A stretch of DNA of 64,000 nt from Imbricaverruca yamaguchii (lineage: Eukaryota > Arthropoda > Thecostraca > Neoverrucidae). Under the pieces are notes generated by a model. It was not told where the DNA came from. It saw only the letters and a program-made list of their open reading frames with translations, and made no database searches. The stretch covers positions 310,001 to 374,000 of the forward strand of contig JAOTOL010001326.1 in assembly GCA_034440575.1 (NCBI GenBank), read 5' to 3'. The stretch's first letter is position 1. Every line of letters begins with the position of its first letter. The translations under genes and the position numbers were made by a program. Of the stretch, positions 21,756 to 34,500 are shown one piece after another.

Positions 21756-23209
21756 CGAAGGTCAACCTGGAAAGCCCGAGGTATTTGTCAGTTGTCAAAA
21801 CAAAAATGTCAAAATGTGCAAATGCAGAATAGCATTCTATGCAAAACTGATACCTACAAACTAGACCCATGCAAATATATTTTGAGATCCAGAATCAGCG
21901 AGCCTGAACGAAGAATCCGAAGATGGGACCGTTGCACTTCATTTGACAGTGCAGGTCATGACTTCATGAATTCAAACTTACACACACGATAGTTCTTAAG
22001 AAGGAAAGGAAGGGCAACAAGAACTTGAGGCCTCTCGCCACGTTTTGGTTTGGTAGTCTTTAGCGCAGGTTTGGTAGTTTCAAAACTTTTATACGAAAAG
22101 AAGCTTAGAAATAAAATCAATATGGTTTCCAGTTGAGACTTGAAATGTAGTCTTAGGACGAGTAAATGCTTTTTCATACGTACGGGTTTGTTTTTGCACA
22201 ATTTTGAGGAATAAAATGGTGGTAATCGGGTCTGGATTTAGTTGAGATGATGCCAAACGAACGCCTCCAATACATCCTTTGCAATTGTCAAAAAGAACGC
22301 CTCAGTTCTAATGGGAATAGTAAATTACAACATGCAACAAACTCATACAAAATGGATCAATGGCGTAAAGCACGAAAATACATTTGGTATACAATTTTAC
22401 TTGAATCGGCTGAGTTTTGTATTTGGTGCGCAAGATTTGCATCAACCGACGGCAGAACCGAACTTCACGATTTTATTCTTGTGAGTATGAAAACAGACAC
22501 ACAAATACAACATGTACATATATTTCCTGAGACTTACGCATGATTTCCCAATCAAATGGCATATTTCCTTTCCTTCCACAACTATGGTTCACGTCTAAAT
22601 GTCCTTTTCAATATAACTCCCCTCACATCGCACACGACAGAGAATTATGGACGATGCGTGACGTGCGGCCACAAATTATCAGCCCAATCGTATCCATGAC
22701 AACCGTGAGAGCATCACCAAGGCCCACAAATTATCAACCCAATCGTATCCATGACAACCATGAGAGCTTCACCAAGGCAACACCTACTCCCATATTTGTA
22801 TTGTTCTAGCTTCATTAGCTTGCGATGCCTCTGGAGGAGCTGGAGTCGTTTCTTCTCCATTCGAGTGCCTTCCGATCGGCCATCCGCCCGAGCAGGTGCC
22901 CAGCGCGACGCGACGAGATGTATTAATGGCTGACGTCACAAATTAATTTTTTTTAAACGGCAAATATGCTCGGAGATCGAACAAACCTTCGCATCGCAGA
23001 ACTTCGTACTCAAATTTTGGTGCTAACAGATAACAGATTCGTGCACACTGTTAAGTTTATCGTGGGTTTCGTAAACGTTTTATCAAAATAAACACCGTCA
23101 TGAGCGGCATGCATATGTTTAGTTCCGTGAGTCTCCCGGCTCTATGTTAACTTGTACACTTCCAGTATGGTCGTCGAGCCAATTCGGAATAACCATAGTT
23201 GATCGCGGA
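21756..23209. other. AT-rich intergenic DNA, no gene recognised
   Basis: A 55-bp direct duplication lies at about 22671-22781 (CCACAAATTATCA...CATCACCAAGG twice). Small frames such as 22247-22543 show no domain or coding context. Confidence 0.45.
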
Positions 23210-23567
23210 ATAAGGATTCTCCACCCATTTTTGTACAATCTATATCTGTAGCTTTGGAATGTTTTGTTCTGTTTCTTCAAGACAATTATTGAAATGTACG
23301 TCTTAATGCGGCCAGGTCTGTCGGACCAGGTCCTTACCTGACTTCGGTGCAAACCTGCTTTCGCTTGGCGATTCGAACCATAATCCTGTAGAATGACCGC
23401 CGCTTCTTGTGGTTTTTCGTCTGCCGCTTCCTAACGCTTTGTCGTAGGAACGTGAATCTCAGTGACATTTCCTAACTTTCTTTTTCTAATTCGCCCCAAG
23501 ACTTCGCCTTACCACCCAGGCTTCTTGGGATTCTCCTTAGTATAATTTCCTGGCGACGCCTCTCATC
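23210..23567 (-). repeat. Dispersed 357-bp repeat, copy 2
   Basis: Direct-orientation copy of 6516-6872 with few mismatches, including the tRNA-type B-box-like GGTTCGAATCGCC on the minus strand. The flanks of the two copies are unrelated, which supports a mobile or SINE-like repeat. Confidence 0.75.
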
Positions 23568-24440
23568 AAACGCGACTGGTATCTGTATTATGTATAAATT
23601 ACAAAATAATAGGTATTTGTGGCACTAATTGCAAAGAAGCCCGAACCAAAAGGAACAAATGGCGCCCATTACTGATTTGGCTCCTGGCTACGCCATGCGC
23701 TGTTTTTTATGCGCACGTTTGCTCATCGAACGATGCTTTAAATTCTTAAATATAAGTTATGCCCATCTATGTACAAGGCTTACGGCGCAAAATACAAACA
23801 GTCCCAAATGACTTCGTTCAGTGTCCCCTACTGCTTGCCTCCTCACCACGCTACTAGGATCTTTAGACATTTTGACATTCTATGGGTGTAGAATAGAGCG
23901 GTAGAGTTTGGTTGAGTTATCCAGTCTTAAAATCGGACCAATAGTTTCCCAGAACTTAATGGAGCGGAATCCGCCCCTCGCACTCCTCTCCAAATTCAGT
24001 GTCAGACGAGCCATGCCGTAATAGAGTTAGACGAACAGCCCTTAATTTTGTTCACATACGTTCTCATCAATCATCGGAAGACATGACACATTTCAAGGTC
24101 ATATCTTGATTGGCTTAGGAGTTACCTCAGGAAGACATCAGGGGGAGGGAAATTGGCTCGCGCAGAGAGGATTATAGGGCCAAAATCTGCCATGCTCTGT
24201 GACAATTGGACATACGTGCGATATCCTCACCCACTGGCTGGCATGAGAAAATTCTTGTTTCCACTAAAATTATATTTTGGATGCGTTAGTCCTGGGTCTG
24301 TGCAGTGAACGTACGCTGACGCAGACTTAGAGAAAATGCTTAGAGAAAATTAAGCTTACCCTTAAAGCGTCAGCAAGTTATCGCGAACTTCAGTTACTAG
24401 GCTACCGAAACACAAACCTCTGACGGCTGCCATACACGAG
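23568..24440. other. Intergenic DNA, nothing recognised
   Basis: Mixed-composition unique-looking sequence with only short open frames. I see no RNA gene or repeat boundary. Confidence 0.4.
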
Positions 24441-24447
24441 ACTAGGG

Positions 24448-24720
24448 TCGCTGAAGCTCAGCCGGTAGGGCGTTACGACTCCTGATCGCAAGGTCATGCG
24501 CTCGAATCCCACAAGCGGACAAGTAGCCGAGTCCACCCGGGGCCAGCCGTCACGAGAGGCTGGCAACGGAATACGATCCTGCAGTCGAAAGCGTCGCAAA
24601 AGAACCCAAGGCTCTTCCTTTGCATGCACGGACAATCTACCCCGACCGACCCGGTACGATCTTGTACTACTGGTGTCACAACTGGCTTGGCAGTCGGGCT
24701 GGGCGTCCTGACACCTGAAC
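24448..24720 (+). repeat. tRNA-derived SINE-like element
   Basis: The first 75 bases resemble a tRNA: AAGCTCAGCCGGTAGGGCG fits an A box and CGCTCGAATCCCAC fits a B box. CCTGATCGCAAGGTC lies between them. The same tRNA-like core (CCTGTTCGCAAGGTCGTGGG) occurs on the minus strand at about 58290-58370. The following body (to about 24720) is presumed to be SINE tail. The cloverleaf is imperfect, so a working tRNA is unlikely. Confidence 0.5.
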
Positions 24721-25188
24721 ATCCTGGTTAGGCATAGGTGTGGTAGGAAACAGTGTACCTATGCAGGATATGCAGGTGCCAGGACGTCCAGCCTGGCTGC
24801 CAATCTGTTTGTGGCGCCAAGTATACCGCCGGAGGTGCCTTGACGAAGTTGCCACACCCGCTCTGATCCACCTCCTCAAGAGAGAACTGTCCCGGAAGGC
24901 AGCCGCAAGGCGAGGGTCACCTGTCAACGGCATTGTTTTCCGAGCGACAGCGCAGCTCCGCACTCGAGCTCGACGCTGAGGTCACGAGGTCACCTCCGCC
25001 TGCGTGACCTTCGCGGAGAGCGGCATGGCGGCGCGGGCCTCTGTAGTTGGTGGCCGGACGACCGGTGAGCACGTGAGCCGGACCTGGCCGCAGCGCGCCA
25101 CGGCCTCTGACCGGCCACAGGTGACCGCGCCGTACCGCCTGACACCCCCGCGCACGTGTGTCTCGTCACGTGGTGTGACTGTCGGCTA
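24721..25188. other. GC-rich intergenic DNA
   Basis: Unique-looking sequence that becomes GC-rich after about 24970, leading into the 13-bp arrays. No domain is recognised. Confidence 0.4.
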
Positions 25189-25535
25189 CGGGCGGCAGCT
25201 GCGGGCGGCAGCTGCGGGCGGCAGCTGCGGGCGGCAGCTGCGGGCGCGGCCGACACGAGGCGCCCAGCCGTGACGCCCAGCCGTGACGCCCAGCCGTGAC
25301 GCCCGGCCGTGACGCCCAGCCGTGACGTCCAACCGTGACGCCCAGCCGTGACGCCCAGCCGTGACGCCCAGCCGTGACACCCAGCCGTGACGCCCAGCCG
25401 TGACACCCAGCCGTGACGCCCAGCCGTGACACCCAGCCGTGACGCCCAGCCGTGACGCCCAGCCGTGACGCCCAGCCGTGACGCCCAGCCGTGACGCCCA
25501 GCCGTGACGCCCAGCCGTGACGCCCAGCCGCCTTC
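25189..25535. repeat. Two adjacent 13-bp minisatellites
   Basis: About four copies of GCGGGCGGCAGCT are followed by about twenty copies of CGTGACGCCCAGC, both with 13-bp periods. A 13-bp unit leaves all frames open, and the long arginine/glycine-rich frames are by-products. Confidence 0.93.
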
Positions 25536-25769
25536 CAATGACTCCGGCCGTGGCTCTGGTGAGATTCGAACGCGGCGCCAGCGCGGCATTCAACGATTTG
25601 GCTGCCATTTAGCCGCCTTAACCTGTCGTTTGCGAGAAGATCGTCTCACAAACAGAGCATGCAGTGCACCCGTCCTCTCCGATCCATTGACTCTGTCGAT
25701 CCCAAAAGTCGTGGACTCCCCTCCGCCTTCTCTGTCCTTTCATCCCCTTGTACTTTGCAATTTGTACCG

Positions 25770-26060
25770 CACTTCTCGCCATTTGCACTACACTCCCCGC
25801 CATATGTACTCCACTCCGCACCATTTGAACATACTACACTCCCCGCCATATGTACTCCACTCCGCACCATTTGAACATACTACACTCCCCGCTATTTGTT
25901 CTACACTCCCCGCCACTTGTTCCACACTTCACGCCATTTACGCTACATTGTGTGCCATTTGTACATGCCGCACTCTCCGACATTTGTTCCACACTCCACG
26001 CCATGCATGCTACATTCCGTGCCATTTGTACATGCTATACTCTCCGCCATTATGTGTGGC
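25770..26060. repeat. 23-bp and 47-bp nested minisatellite
   Basis: Degenerate units built from CACTCCCCGCCATTTGT, including a near-perfect 47-bp duplication at about 25792-25885. Confidence 0.8.
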
Positions 26061-26904
26061 CCACACATTGACCACACATAGTCCAAGCCCATCAGGGAAA
26101 ACCCTCCGTGTTTAATGGGGTCTGCCTCACGAAAACTGTTTCGAAAAGCGCAGGGCACGGAAAGCTCGTTCACATCTCGCTAACTCTTCACGAGGAGCTT
26201 CCCAAGCGCCAGAAGTTGAGGGAATCTGGTAAATTCTGGATCCGGTTCGCATGTTGTGGGTTGTTCGGTGTCTCTGGAATCTCCACACGGGGCACCCCGT
26301 TCCTGCGTGCTGTTATGCTGAAGGGACCTGACATCTGTATATCAGGTCACTTAAGAAGCAAGAGCTGCGAGAGGCTTCTGAAATCTGCATCGGGATCTCC
26401 TTGCCGTGAATTGCAGGCCCCTCCCGAAATCTGCATAAAGTGTCGAAGTGGCTTCCAGCCGGGATTTTCTGCAATCTGTAGGGAAGGGCACACGTGCCGT
26501 TTTCAGGTGCACATTCTCCCCAGGCCTACATAAGTTCTGCCTACTCGGATTATCCTTCAAATCCTGACAGCCCGGCGTGAACTCCCACAGCTCGCCGGTC
26601 TCTGGCGGGTCCGCGCGCCGGAGACGACGCCTTGTTGACGTGCAGGCAGTGGACAGACTCCCTGAGGACATGCGCGGACGCTGGTGGAGTTTTCGGCACC
26701 CCAAAGCCAGTCTCCGCTGACGTGTACTCGTATACCTGATGGATGGATTGCCCACCCACAATGCATGAGAGGCTTTCCTTGGGGCGTGTGGAGGCTGGGG
26801 CCGGGTGCGCGATTATTCTTAAGCTATGGGGTTGATTGACTGGTCAGTCCCAGTATTAGCCCGAATGTGTCCGAGCTGCAATGCAATTTCCCACTCTCTG
26901 CAAT
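26061..26904. other. Intergenic DNA with an unassigned 141-codon frame
   Basis: An open frame at 26108-26533 (plus) encodes a cysteine-containing, arginine-rich 141-residue sequence with no domain that I know. Frames on the other strand are also open, so coding status is doubtful. Confidence 0.25.
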
Positions 26905-26942
26905 GGAGAGAGAGAGAGGGAGAGAGAGAGAGAGAGAAAGAA

Positions 26943-26975
<33 letters not shown>

Positions 26976-27115
26976 GAGAGAAAGAAAGAGAGAGAGTGAG
27001 AGAGGGAGAGAGGGAGAGAGAGGGAGGGAGAGTGAGGCAGAGGGAGAGGGAGAGGGAGAGGGAGAGGGAAAGGGAGAGAGGGAGGGAGGGATGAAGAGGG
27101 AGAGGGGGAAGAGAT
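26905..27115. repeat. (GA)n purine tract
   Basis: A 200-bp almost pure purine run of GA, GAAA and GGGA variants. It could form triplex DNA, and it explains the open RERE/SLSL frames. Confidence 0.97.
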
Positions 27116-30100
27116 GCGCGCGCACCTGTCATGTTCATTCAACGACTAATCGCTGGGTCGTGGTCCGAAGATGACAAGCACAACACCCGGGCGGTATGAT
27201 GGACAGCCCCTGGTACACAGATATTACAGTCTGCACTGTGTCACACAGTGCTATACCATTAACGTCAGCGACTCGTCCAAGAGGTTTTGAGTGGGAGCAG
27301 TGTCCATTGGCTGCTGCTGGGGGGGGGGGGCATCGTCACCGTCCAGCTAACTCGGGCTCCTGCAGTAATGCTAATGTAATGGGAAAGGTCACCACACTGC
27401 GCAGGTGCAGCCGCCACTGTTACATGCTGGACGAGTATCCGGTTGACGCCCTTGATTTATTATTTGTATAGTTATCGTCGCTACAATGTGCATCATGTGT
27501 GTCCATGCATGCATTCTAATTAAATTAATTGATGTAAATTAATACACATTTGCAGGGACCTGCAGACGATCGCAAGGGCCCATAGACGTTCACAAGGGCC
27601 CATAGACGGTCGTAAGAGTTAATGCACCTGTAAAGGCCCGTAAGCTCCGAAAGGCCGTATGCATTTGTGTGGGCCCGTAGACATTCATACGGATCAGCAA
27701 CCAAAGAGTTCGTAGACGTTATTAGGAGCTCGATAACAGCCATAACAAGTGTTGTTTGCCTTTCCGTCGCCGCCGTGGCGATCTCGTAGAGGGTTACGTA
27801 CGTGCCGCGCCAGGGGCCCGTCGGAGCCCTAGGAGTGGGCATCCGCCCCTGTTCCTTTGGCTATATCCTTGCGTCGGGACACCAAATTTTGTTAACCTGG
27901 AGGCCACTGATGATGTCACAGGTCAGGTCAAACACAGTATGCTGGAGTATCAGGTGGACCGTAGATGTATGCCTGAAGTTACAATGGCGATGTTTTTACT
28001 AAATGGTATTGAATGCCTCAAAAACTCAACTGGGAGCATTCCGACCAAAATGTTACGCTGCATCACGTGAGGAAATGTGAGGTAAAATGAGGTCATGTCC
28101 TGTGTGTGGAATGTTACGCACTATTATGGTGTTGAATTACATCTAAAGTAAGATAATAAACCTTAAATAATTATATCTAGCATTGTTAGCTGATAAATTA
28201 CTATTTCCATTTCGATATCACTGATAGATTCCATCGAATTAGTAGTTCCCCAGTATGGCCATGGTCTATTGACATGACTTACGATAACCCAGATACCTTG
28301 AACAGATCATGTGTAACTGCAGCGCAAATGAACTCAACAATATCACTGACCATCCATGGATGACATAGTTTTTACACGATGAGAATCCCGTGATCGTCCA
28401 GGCACATGTTTCGGTATTATCATTTGACATAATCTAGGTTCGCCAGTGTGTCCGAAGTTTAACACGACATATATGAGTAACCGGTCTTAAAGTATGCCAC
28501 ATTTCACATCTCTAGCATTAGTGATTCCATTGCACTAGTGAAAAACCAAAAGGGGAAAATTACCTCTATCATTCACAGGTTAACACGTGAGTTAGAATGG
28601 GGGGCTACTTTCTCAGATTATCTGCATACATCTCCAAAACCAAGGAACTTAATGAGTTGATTTTTTGTTTTCCTTCGGATATGGACCCAGCTGAACGTCT
28701 CAATATAAACATTGGTCAGATATTTTGCAAGTTTTTTCCGCATTGAATCAAACGCACCACGCGAAATAGTGTGTGAAAAATGACGGTGAGGCATATTAAG
28801 CACATCCAAGCAACACCTATAAAACTGACGCCTCAACTATATAAAACACATTGGTGATGTCTAGCTGCACCATTTTCCCCACCAAACGTGTCCATCAGTT
28901 ATGCCAATGACGCCAAACCGCACGGATAATGGTGGTATATTATTATTACCATCATTTTACCCCAACGAATTTGACGTAGTATAGTTCACGAAGAGAAAAC
29001 CTTGATGCCCGCACCGTGTATGCCTCAGCGATCGGCGGTAACCAGACTGGCCCCCGCACAGCCCACACACTCCCAGGTCAACTCGACACAGCTCCCGCGC
29101 TTCCGACACCCCCGATCGCTGATTGGTCCATCCCGGACACGCCCCACCACGCCACGTATCCGGTCGGCCCTTCCCGGTCACGAGGTAGCCGCACTGGATG
29201 ACTCATCTGCCGGCATACTGGGGCTAGTACCAGTGCCACGTCACATGCAATCTCACTACACGTAGGATCACGAAATTCCAACACAAAAGTGTTTTATGCA
29301 GCCTTCAGTTGCCCTACAGAATTACTGCACATAGCTGTCATATCTAAAATCGTATTCTGATTGGTTTTCTCTTTTCATCTCATACCCATCCTTTTTGAAC
29401 ATTTTGCGAACATCTCTTAGACTGATGCTGGATTTAGCTTGCGTATTGCCTGTCTGCAGCAGTTCTAAAAAATAATATGTTGCTCTAGAAGCTCATCATA
29501 CTGGCGCATCCGCATGCCAGATGAGTTCCTCTGTGCTTTATTGCTCTTTCACACAGCTATCGATCAGCTGAGGCGGAACGGAAAATTCCAATTCTCATAA
29601 AATGAATCACAGTTTGTAAGATTGCAAATTGCAAAGTTTTATGACTGCGTGCCACATGTCTGCGAACTTTTTACCTCGGGCGATCCATTGTGAATGTATT
29701 CCCACTGAATAAATCCAGGAAAACAAAAGCTTACTGTCTTTTACTAGTTGTATAATACCAGGCCACTGAGCGGTCCACATAACCCACATATATATCTTCG
29801 CATTATGAGCACAAATGCAGACGTCCCAAGTGTGTTTATTTGTATTGGTCGTCCGCTCATCCCCACAACTTCTGGGTGGTCACAATCCGTAATGTTTAGT
29901 ATGCAGACATACATACCTTTCGCCCTCTCCATATTATATTTTGCTTTCACTTCCACTCATTTACTCATCTAGTGGATAACCCATTAAGTCGGTATTCTGC
30001 TTGTGTGTAGAAGTCAACATTTTTTTAAAGATTGCAATTGCGATGAATGAAACGTTGTTTCGCACAGGCACTAGAACCCTAATGCTGGAGTTGAGAGCCC

Positions 30101-32933
30101 CTCGTGTAATTAGCGACATCTGGAAACGAATTCGAGCTGTATGCCGACGGCTCTGGTATGACTCTGGTATGGCTCTGGTATGCCGGGTAGCGTACGCCAT
30201 TCATTGGCACGCATATATAGGGAAAGAACATGGATGCTTAGAGCGTGCTAAGGACATCCGTCTAGCTTTCTAATTCAAACAGGTACGTGGGACCACGAAC
30301 TGATCGTGTAAATGCTGTAAGCTACGCTAACGGGAACTAAGAGACATTTGTCGCGGCCTCCGAGTTTTATCGGGTTGACTTGTAATTATGCATACACACT
30401 TGTATGCAGTTACCAATTGAAATCGAAGTAAAATGCATCCCGAAGGATATTTTATTGTTGCTTTTCGACGCACTGGTGTTATATTTTGGCTGTTGAATAT
30501 TCAACATTTACAATTACTTGCATATTTTGGCCGTATTTTCCCTATCCAATTTCAAAGTAGTGAGGTACATCCGCGAATAAATATGGTTTTGTGTTTAGAT
30601 TAGGTGGAATATTAGGCGGATCGTTTTGGGTTGGAATTTGGCGTTTTATTTTCTGGAATCCTTTTATCATACGATATTGTTCGTCTCATGATAAACTCGT
30701 ATCATATAAGAAAAAAAAGTTCCACGAAAATTTTGGTTTCCGCATGAAGAGGGTAACCATTCTTCATAGCATTCACTCTTCTGGTGGTGCAAGTTGGATA
30801 CCTTCCCCTACCTAAGTATAAAGGTGACCTCCATGAGGGCGAACGGAGTACAGCGCTTGGCCACTTATGAGGATTGGGAAACAGTGTTTGGCAAGTCACC
30901 ATAGCGGGCTGTACATGTCTCGCTTTTACGCTTGGAGATAACACCATTACAATAGGGCTCTTTTATATATAAATATGTAAGGGGCGAATTCTGTCCCCTG
31001 AAATCTCGGAATTTATTGAGCAGAATTCAAACTGGAATGACTGAAACGAATTCTCCTGATCTAATCTATACTTTTAAAGACATGAATTTGCACATTTTTT
31101 CCAAGTGGAAAGTCAGTAAACCAAAAATGGGCGGCAATGGATACATATTATTTGAGGCTGTGTTTCAATTTTGTATGGGTCAAGTTGTGCGCAATTAGGT
31201 ATTTGCATCACTCATGATCTAAAGGGTCATTTGATGTTCATATATGCACATATAAAACATTCAATGGAGTGGCCAGGAGTTAAGTCATTTGCTATTTGTT
31301 GTCGATCCTTCTTCGCTGTCGGTGCCACAAGTATGTACTATCTCGCTATTCTTACCAAATATCAATGACTACCGTGCGGTGTTGTCCAAGTGCGTTGTCA
31401 TGAAGTAATGCTAGCGAGATCGTGAGAGGCCTTAATTAGAATAAAACCGCATATATTGACCATTAGAAAATGTCCTAGGTATGCCATTGAGGGAACAATA
31501 CACGCTTACTTATTTGGTTTTTAGTGTAAAACCTGAATCGATATGTTTTTGTTGCGTCCCAGTTTGCATATTCAGACGCGCAATGCTTTTTGAGATATCC
31601 TACATATTCATCATCCAGGGATGTGCCCATGGTATCATATACAAATTGGTTTATTGGCTTTGACATCGCAGGATATACCGTGTGCATCATTAAATAATAC
31701 CATACAGCCGATTTTAGTATTACTTAGCACTGGAGAACCAATACTTTTCCACCTAGCATGCCACACAGAAACTGTGATAGATGTATTCATCTACTCTCAT
31801 CTCTGACAATTGACTTTGATCTGAAAATAGACACCCACATTCGTGATGGTGACGAATACTCAATTAAATTTGGTATTAGTGTCTTTCCACAGCAGCCGAT
31901 ACCACTCCAAGCTACATCCCTCGCTGGAAAATTTCCAAGGTAAACTGGACGAAGTTGCATGGACTTTCGCATTTACAGCACATCCCAGACATTTATCCTG
32001 CACAAAACATTAACTTGATTATCAACATCCTTTTATACGCAGCATCTACGTCAATTCCGATGACAAAGCCTTAAAAAGAACGAACACCAGAACAAACAAA
32101 AAAACGTCAGTCTGTTGGTGTTGTATAGAAATGGCCCGGGCAAGAACAGCGATAAAGAGAGCTTCTCGAAAATATTTACGTCGTCCCTGCGACAAAACAT
32201 ATTTTGCCGTCACCATGAACGTGCGAGATGACGCCGCATCATCTCTGATGATGCTGCGTGCCGCCGTTCATGGCCATCTTATTTACAAAACTCACATTAA
32301 AAGCATCTCTTAGATAAATTTGGAGACACATCCGTCATTCATTCGGAAGAACCCCATTTAGCTCATTCACGGCCCGGCCCTTAAACAGCAAAATTGCACG
32401 ATTACAGAAACAAACACGGCAATCAACACTATAGCTCATCACATAACCCACAAGAGCTACGACAACAACTACACACCTGGCTTCATCGAAAATGCACAAA
32501 GCACTTTCCACACCAATTTCTCCCTATTTGATTCATATGATACTAAAAAGTACAATGCTTGCTTTCAACTTTCAGAACTGGAGAATGTCATGTCCTCAGC
32601 TAGTAGCACTTCCGCATGGTCCGTCAAATTACATGATTTTTCCACATTTACCTGACCATACCAAATATTGCATATTACACACATTTAATTCATGCTGGTC
32701 AAATTAGCGTGACATTAATTGTCATGCTTCCCAAAGCATGACATTAATCCCTTATCCTACCCATCCCAAAACCAGGCAAAGACCATAGTGACTCCAATAA
32801 TTTTCGACCTGGCCCTCACCAGTTGCTTATTAAAAATTTCCGGGCGGACGGTAATTAAGAGGCTGAACTGACAGCTGGAAGCTGTAGTTCTCATCAGTCT
32901 GAATTATATGTGGTTTTCAGCAAGGACGCGGCG
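27116..32933. other. Long AT-rich stretch without recognised genes
   Basis: I found no protein domain, tRNA or terminal inverted repeat over nearly 6 kb. A degenerate 22-bp repeat (GTAGACGTTCACAAGGGCCC-like) occupies about 27548-27725. Frames of 60-105 codons are frequent but unremarkable. It may contain introns or distal exons that cannot be seen without transcripts. Confidence 0.45.
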
Positions 32934-32947
32934 CAGTAGATCATCTT

Positions 32948-33045
32948 GCGTGAGACGAAACGAAATGTACGACCCTCAATATACCAGGAGGTGCTGAGTT
33001 TACTCAACATCAAAAAGTAGCGTTAGGGATTATGCTATATTACTC
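32948..33045 (-). repeat. Inverted pseudo-LTR of the Penelope-like element
   Basis: Reverse complement of 34499-34597 with about five differences. It ends exactly where the 3' copy reaches GAGTAATATAGC, just downstream of the hammerhead-like motif. A short palindromic segment rich in GTACATGTAC (33049-33082) separates it from the reverse transcriptase frame. Confidence 0.92.
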
Positions 33046-33060
33046 GAATGTACATGTACC

Positions 33061-34205
33061 ATGTACATGTACATTACCATGTACAACCAAACGAAAGGAG
33101 TGGCTATGGGTAACCGATGTGCATCTCCTTTAGCGATTGCTTTTATGCACCGCCTTGAGTCGAGCTTCCTAGCGTCGTATGATTTGAAGCCAGCTCTCTA
33201 CATGAGGTATATAGACGATATTTTTGGTGTTTGGACACATGGCTTGGCCTCTCTGCTCGACTTCTTTGCAGAAATTAACCAACAACACTCCAGCATCAAG
33301 TTCACCTTAGAACACACTGCTCATACCACTTCGATTCCTTTCCTTGATACGTTGTTTGTAGTTCAGGCTGATGGTAGCTTCACCACCGAACTGTACTTTA
33401 AACCAATGGCAGCCCCCATCATCTTGCACTATGATTCGGCCCACCCGATGGCCACTAAAAAGGCCGTTTTAACATCCTAAATGTGGAGAGCAGCACGAGT
33501 CTCCTCCGATACTATTTCGTGTGAGCGGAGCCTTGCGAAGATGACAACCCTTTTCCTGGAAAACGGATACCCAGCACATCGGGTACACTCCGCCGCTCGT
33601 GCTGTCCACCCTCACAACAGGAGTAGGATAAGTGGGCAACGTCGGCATCGAGCATGTAGCAATCCCAACTACGTCTACATGAAACTTCGTTTTGTCGATG
33701 ACCAACTATGTCGACAGGTAAATGCAGCTATCCGTTCGTCTCATTTAAATCATGTTAGGGTACCCTGGACTAGCGGACCTACACTGCAATCTTACCTGGT
33801 CCGCTCAGCCCTGGAATTGTCGCCGTGCCCTGCTGGTAGACGAACATGCTACACCTGTAGTAACGGGCTCAAGGGTAGATGCACGCGGGAAAACGTAGTT
33901 TATAAAATAACGTGCAGCCGCTGTCTTGGAATATTTTATGTCGGAGAAACCAAGCGTAGCATCAGGGATAGGTACAATGAGCACTTGGGAGATGCCAGAC
34001 TTCGGAGAGAATACACACCTTTGGGCGAACACATGATCGGCAAACATTCTAACATGGAACACAGCGACACTAACACAAACTTCAAAGTAGAAATTCTAGC
34101 CCCAGCCCCAGGGACAACGCTGATCTGAAGGTCCTCGAATCTCTACACATACGTAATCTGCGGCCGCAACTAAACACGCAAACGACGTCTTGGTATATCA
34201 CATAA
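33061..34205 (+). pseudogene. Penelope-type RT and GIY-YIG endonuclease, broken
   Basis: The frame opens at the RT segment QTKGVAMGNRCASP and includes the catalytic YIDD box near residue 52. After a linker it reaches a Cys-rich segment (CYTCSNGLKGRC) and the GIY-YIG nuclease core VVYKITC...FYVGET...RDRYNEH. The protein would reverse transcribe element RNA and nick target DNA. Two lesions are visible. An in-frame TAA lies at 33478-33480. A one-base-type frameshift near 34108-34118 means the normal C-terminus (NADLKVLESLHIRNLRP...) is read in another frame to a TAA at 34203-34205. The fingers and most of the palm of the RT are missing at the 5' end. It cannot be active. Confidence 0.9.
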
Positions 34206-34471
34206 AATTACATAAACATAAATTATATTTTATGTATTACGCGTTACATTCGATATATGTCTATATATGTGCGTGCATGTATGTGTCGATATGTATATGG
34301 ACCATCGGCCCGGGCTTCCTCAGAGTATTCTATCTTGACCTAGTTGATTTCTGTTTTGGGGTTGCTTGAAGTGTCTGCAGCTATGAGGTTTTCTGTGATT
34401 CACGTGTATTTTTGCACGCGTTTTTCCAGCGTTTTTTTCAATTGTTAACCTTGCCATTTTTTATATCACTC

Positions 34472-34500
34472 CTGATGATGGCCCCTGGCCGAAACGTTGA
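34472..34500 (+). ncRNA. Hammerhead-ribozyme-like motif in pseudo-LTR
   Basis: CTGATGA (34472-34478) and GAAAC (34491-34495) flank a GGCC/GGCC stem, matching the conserved core of a hammerhead ribozyme. Hammerhead motifs are known in the pseudo-LTRs of Penelope-like elements. Stem II has an unpaired T next to the core, and I could not place stem III and the cleavage site securely. Self-cleavage is therefore unproven. Confidence 0.5.

Noticed and set aside
26819..27142. Ser/Leu-rich and Arg/Glu-rich frames of about 100 codons
   Set aside because: They are products of the (GA)n purine tract.
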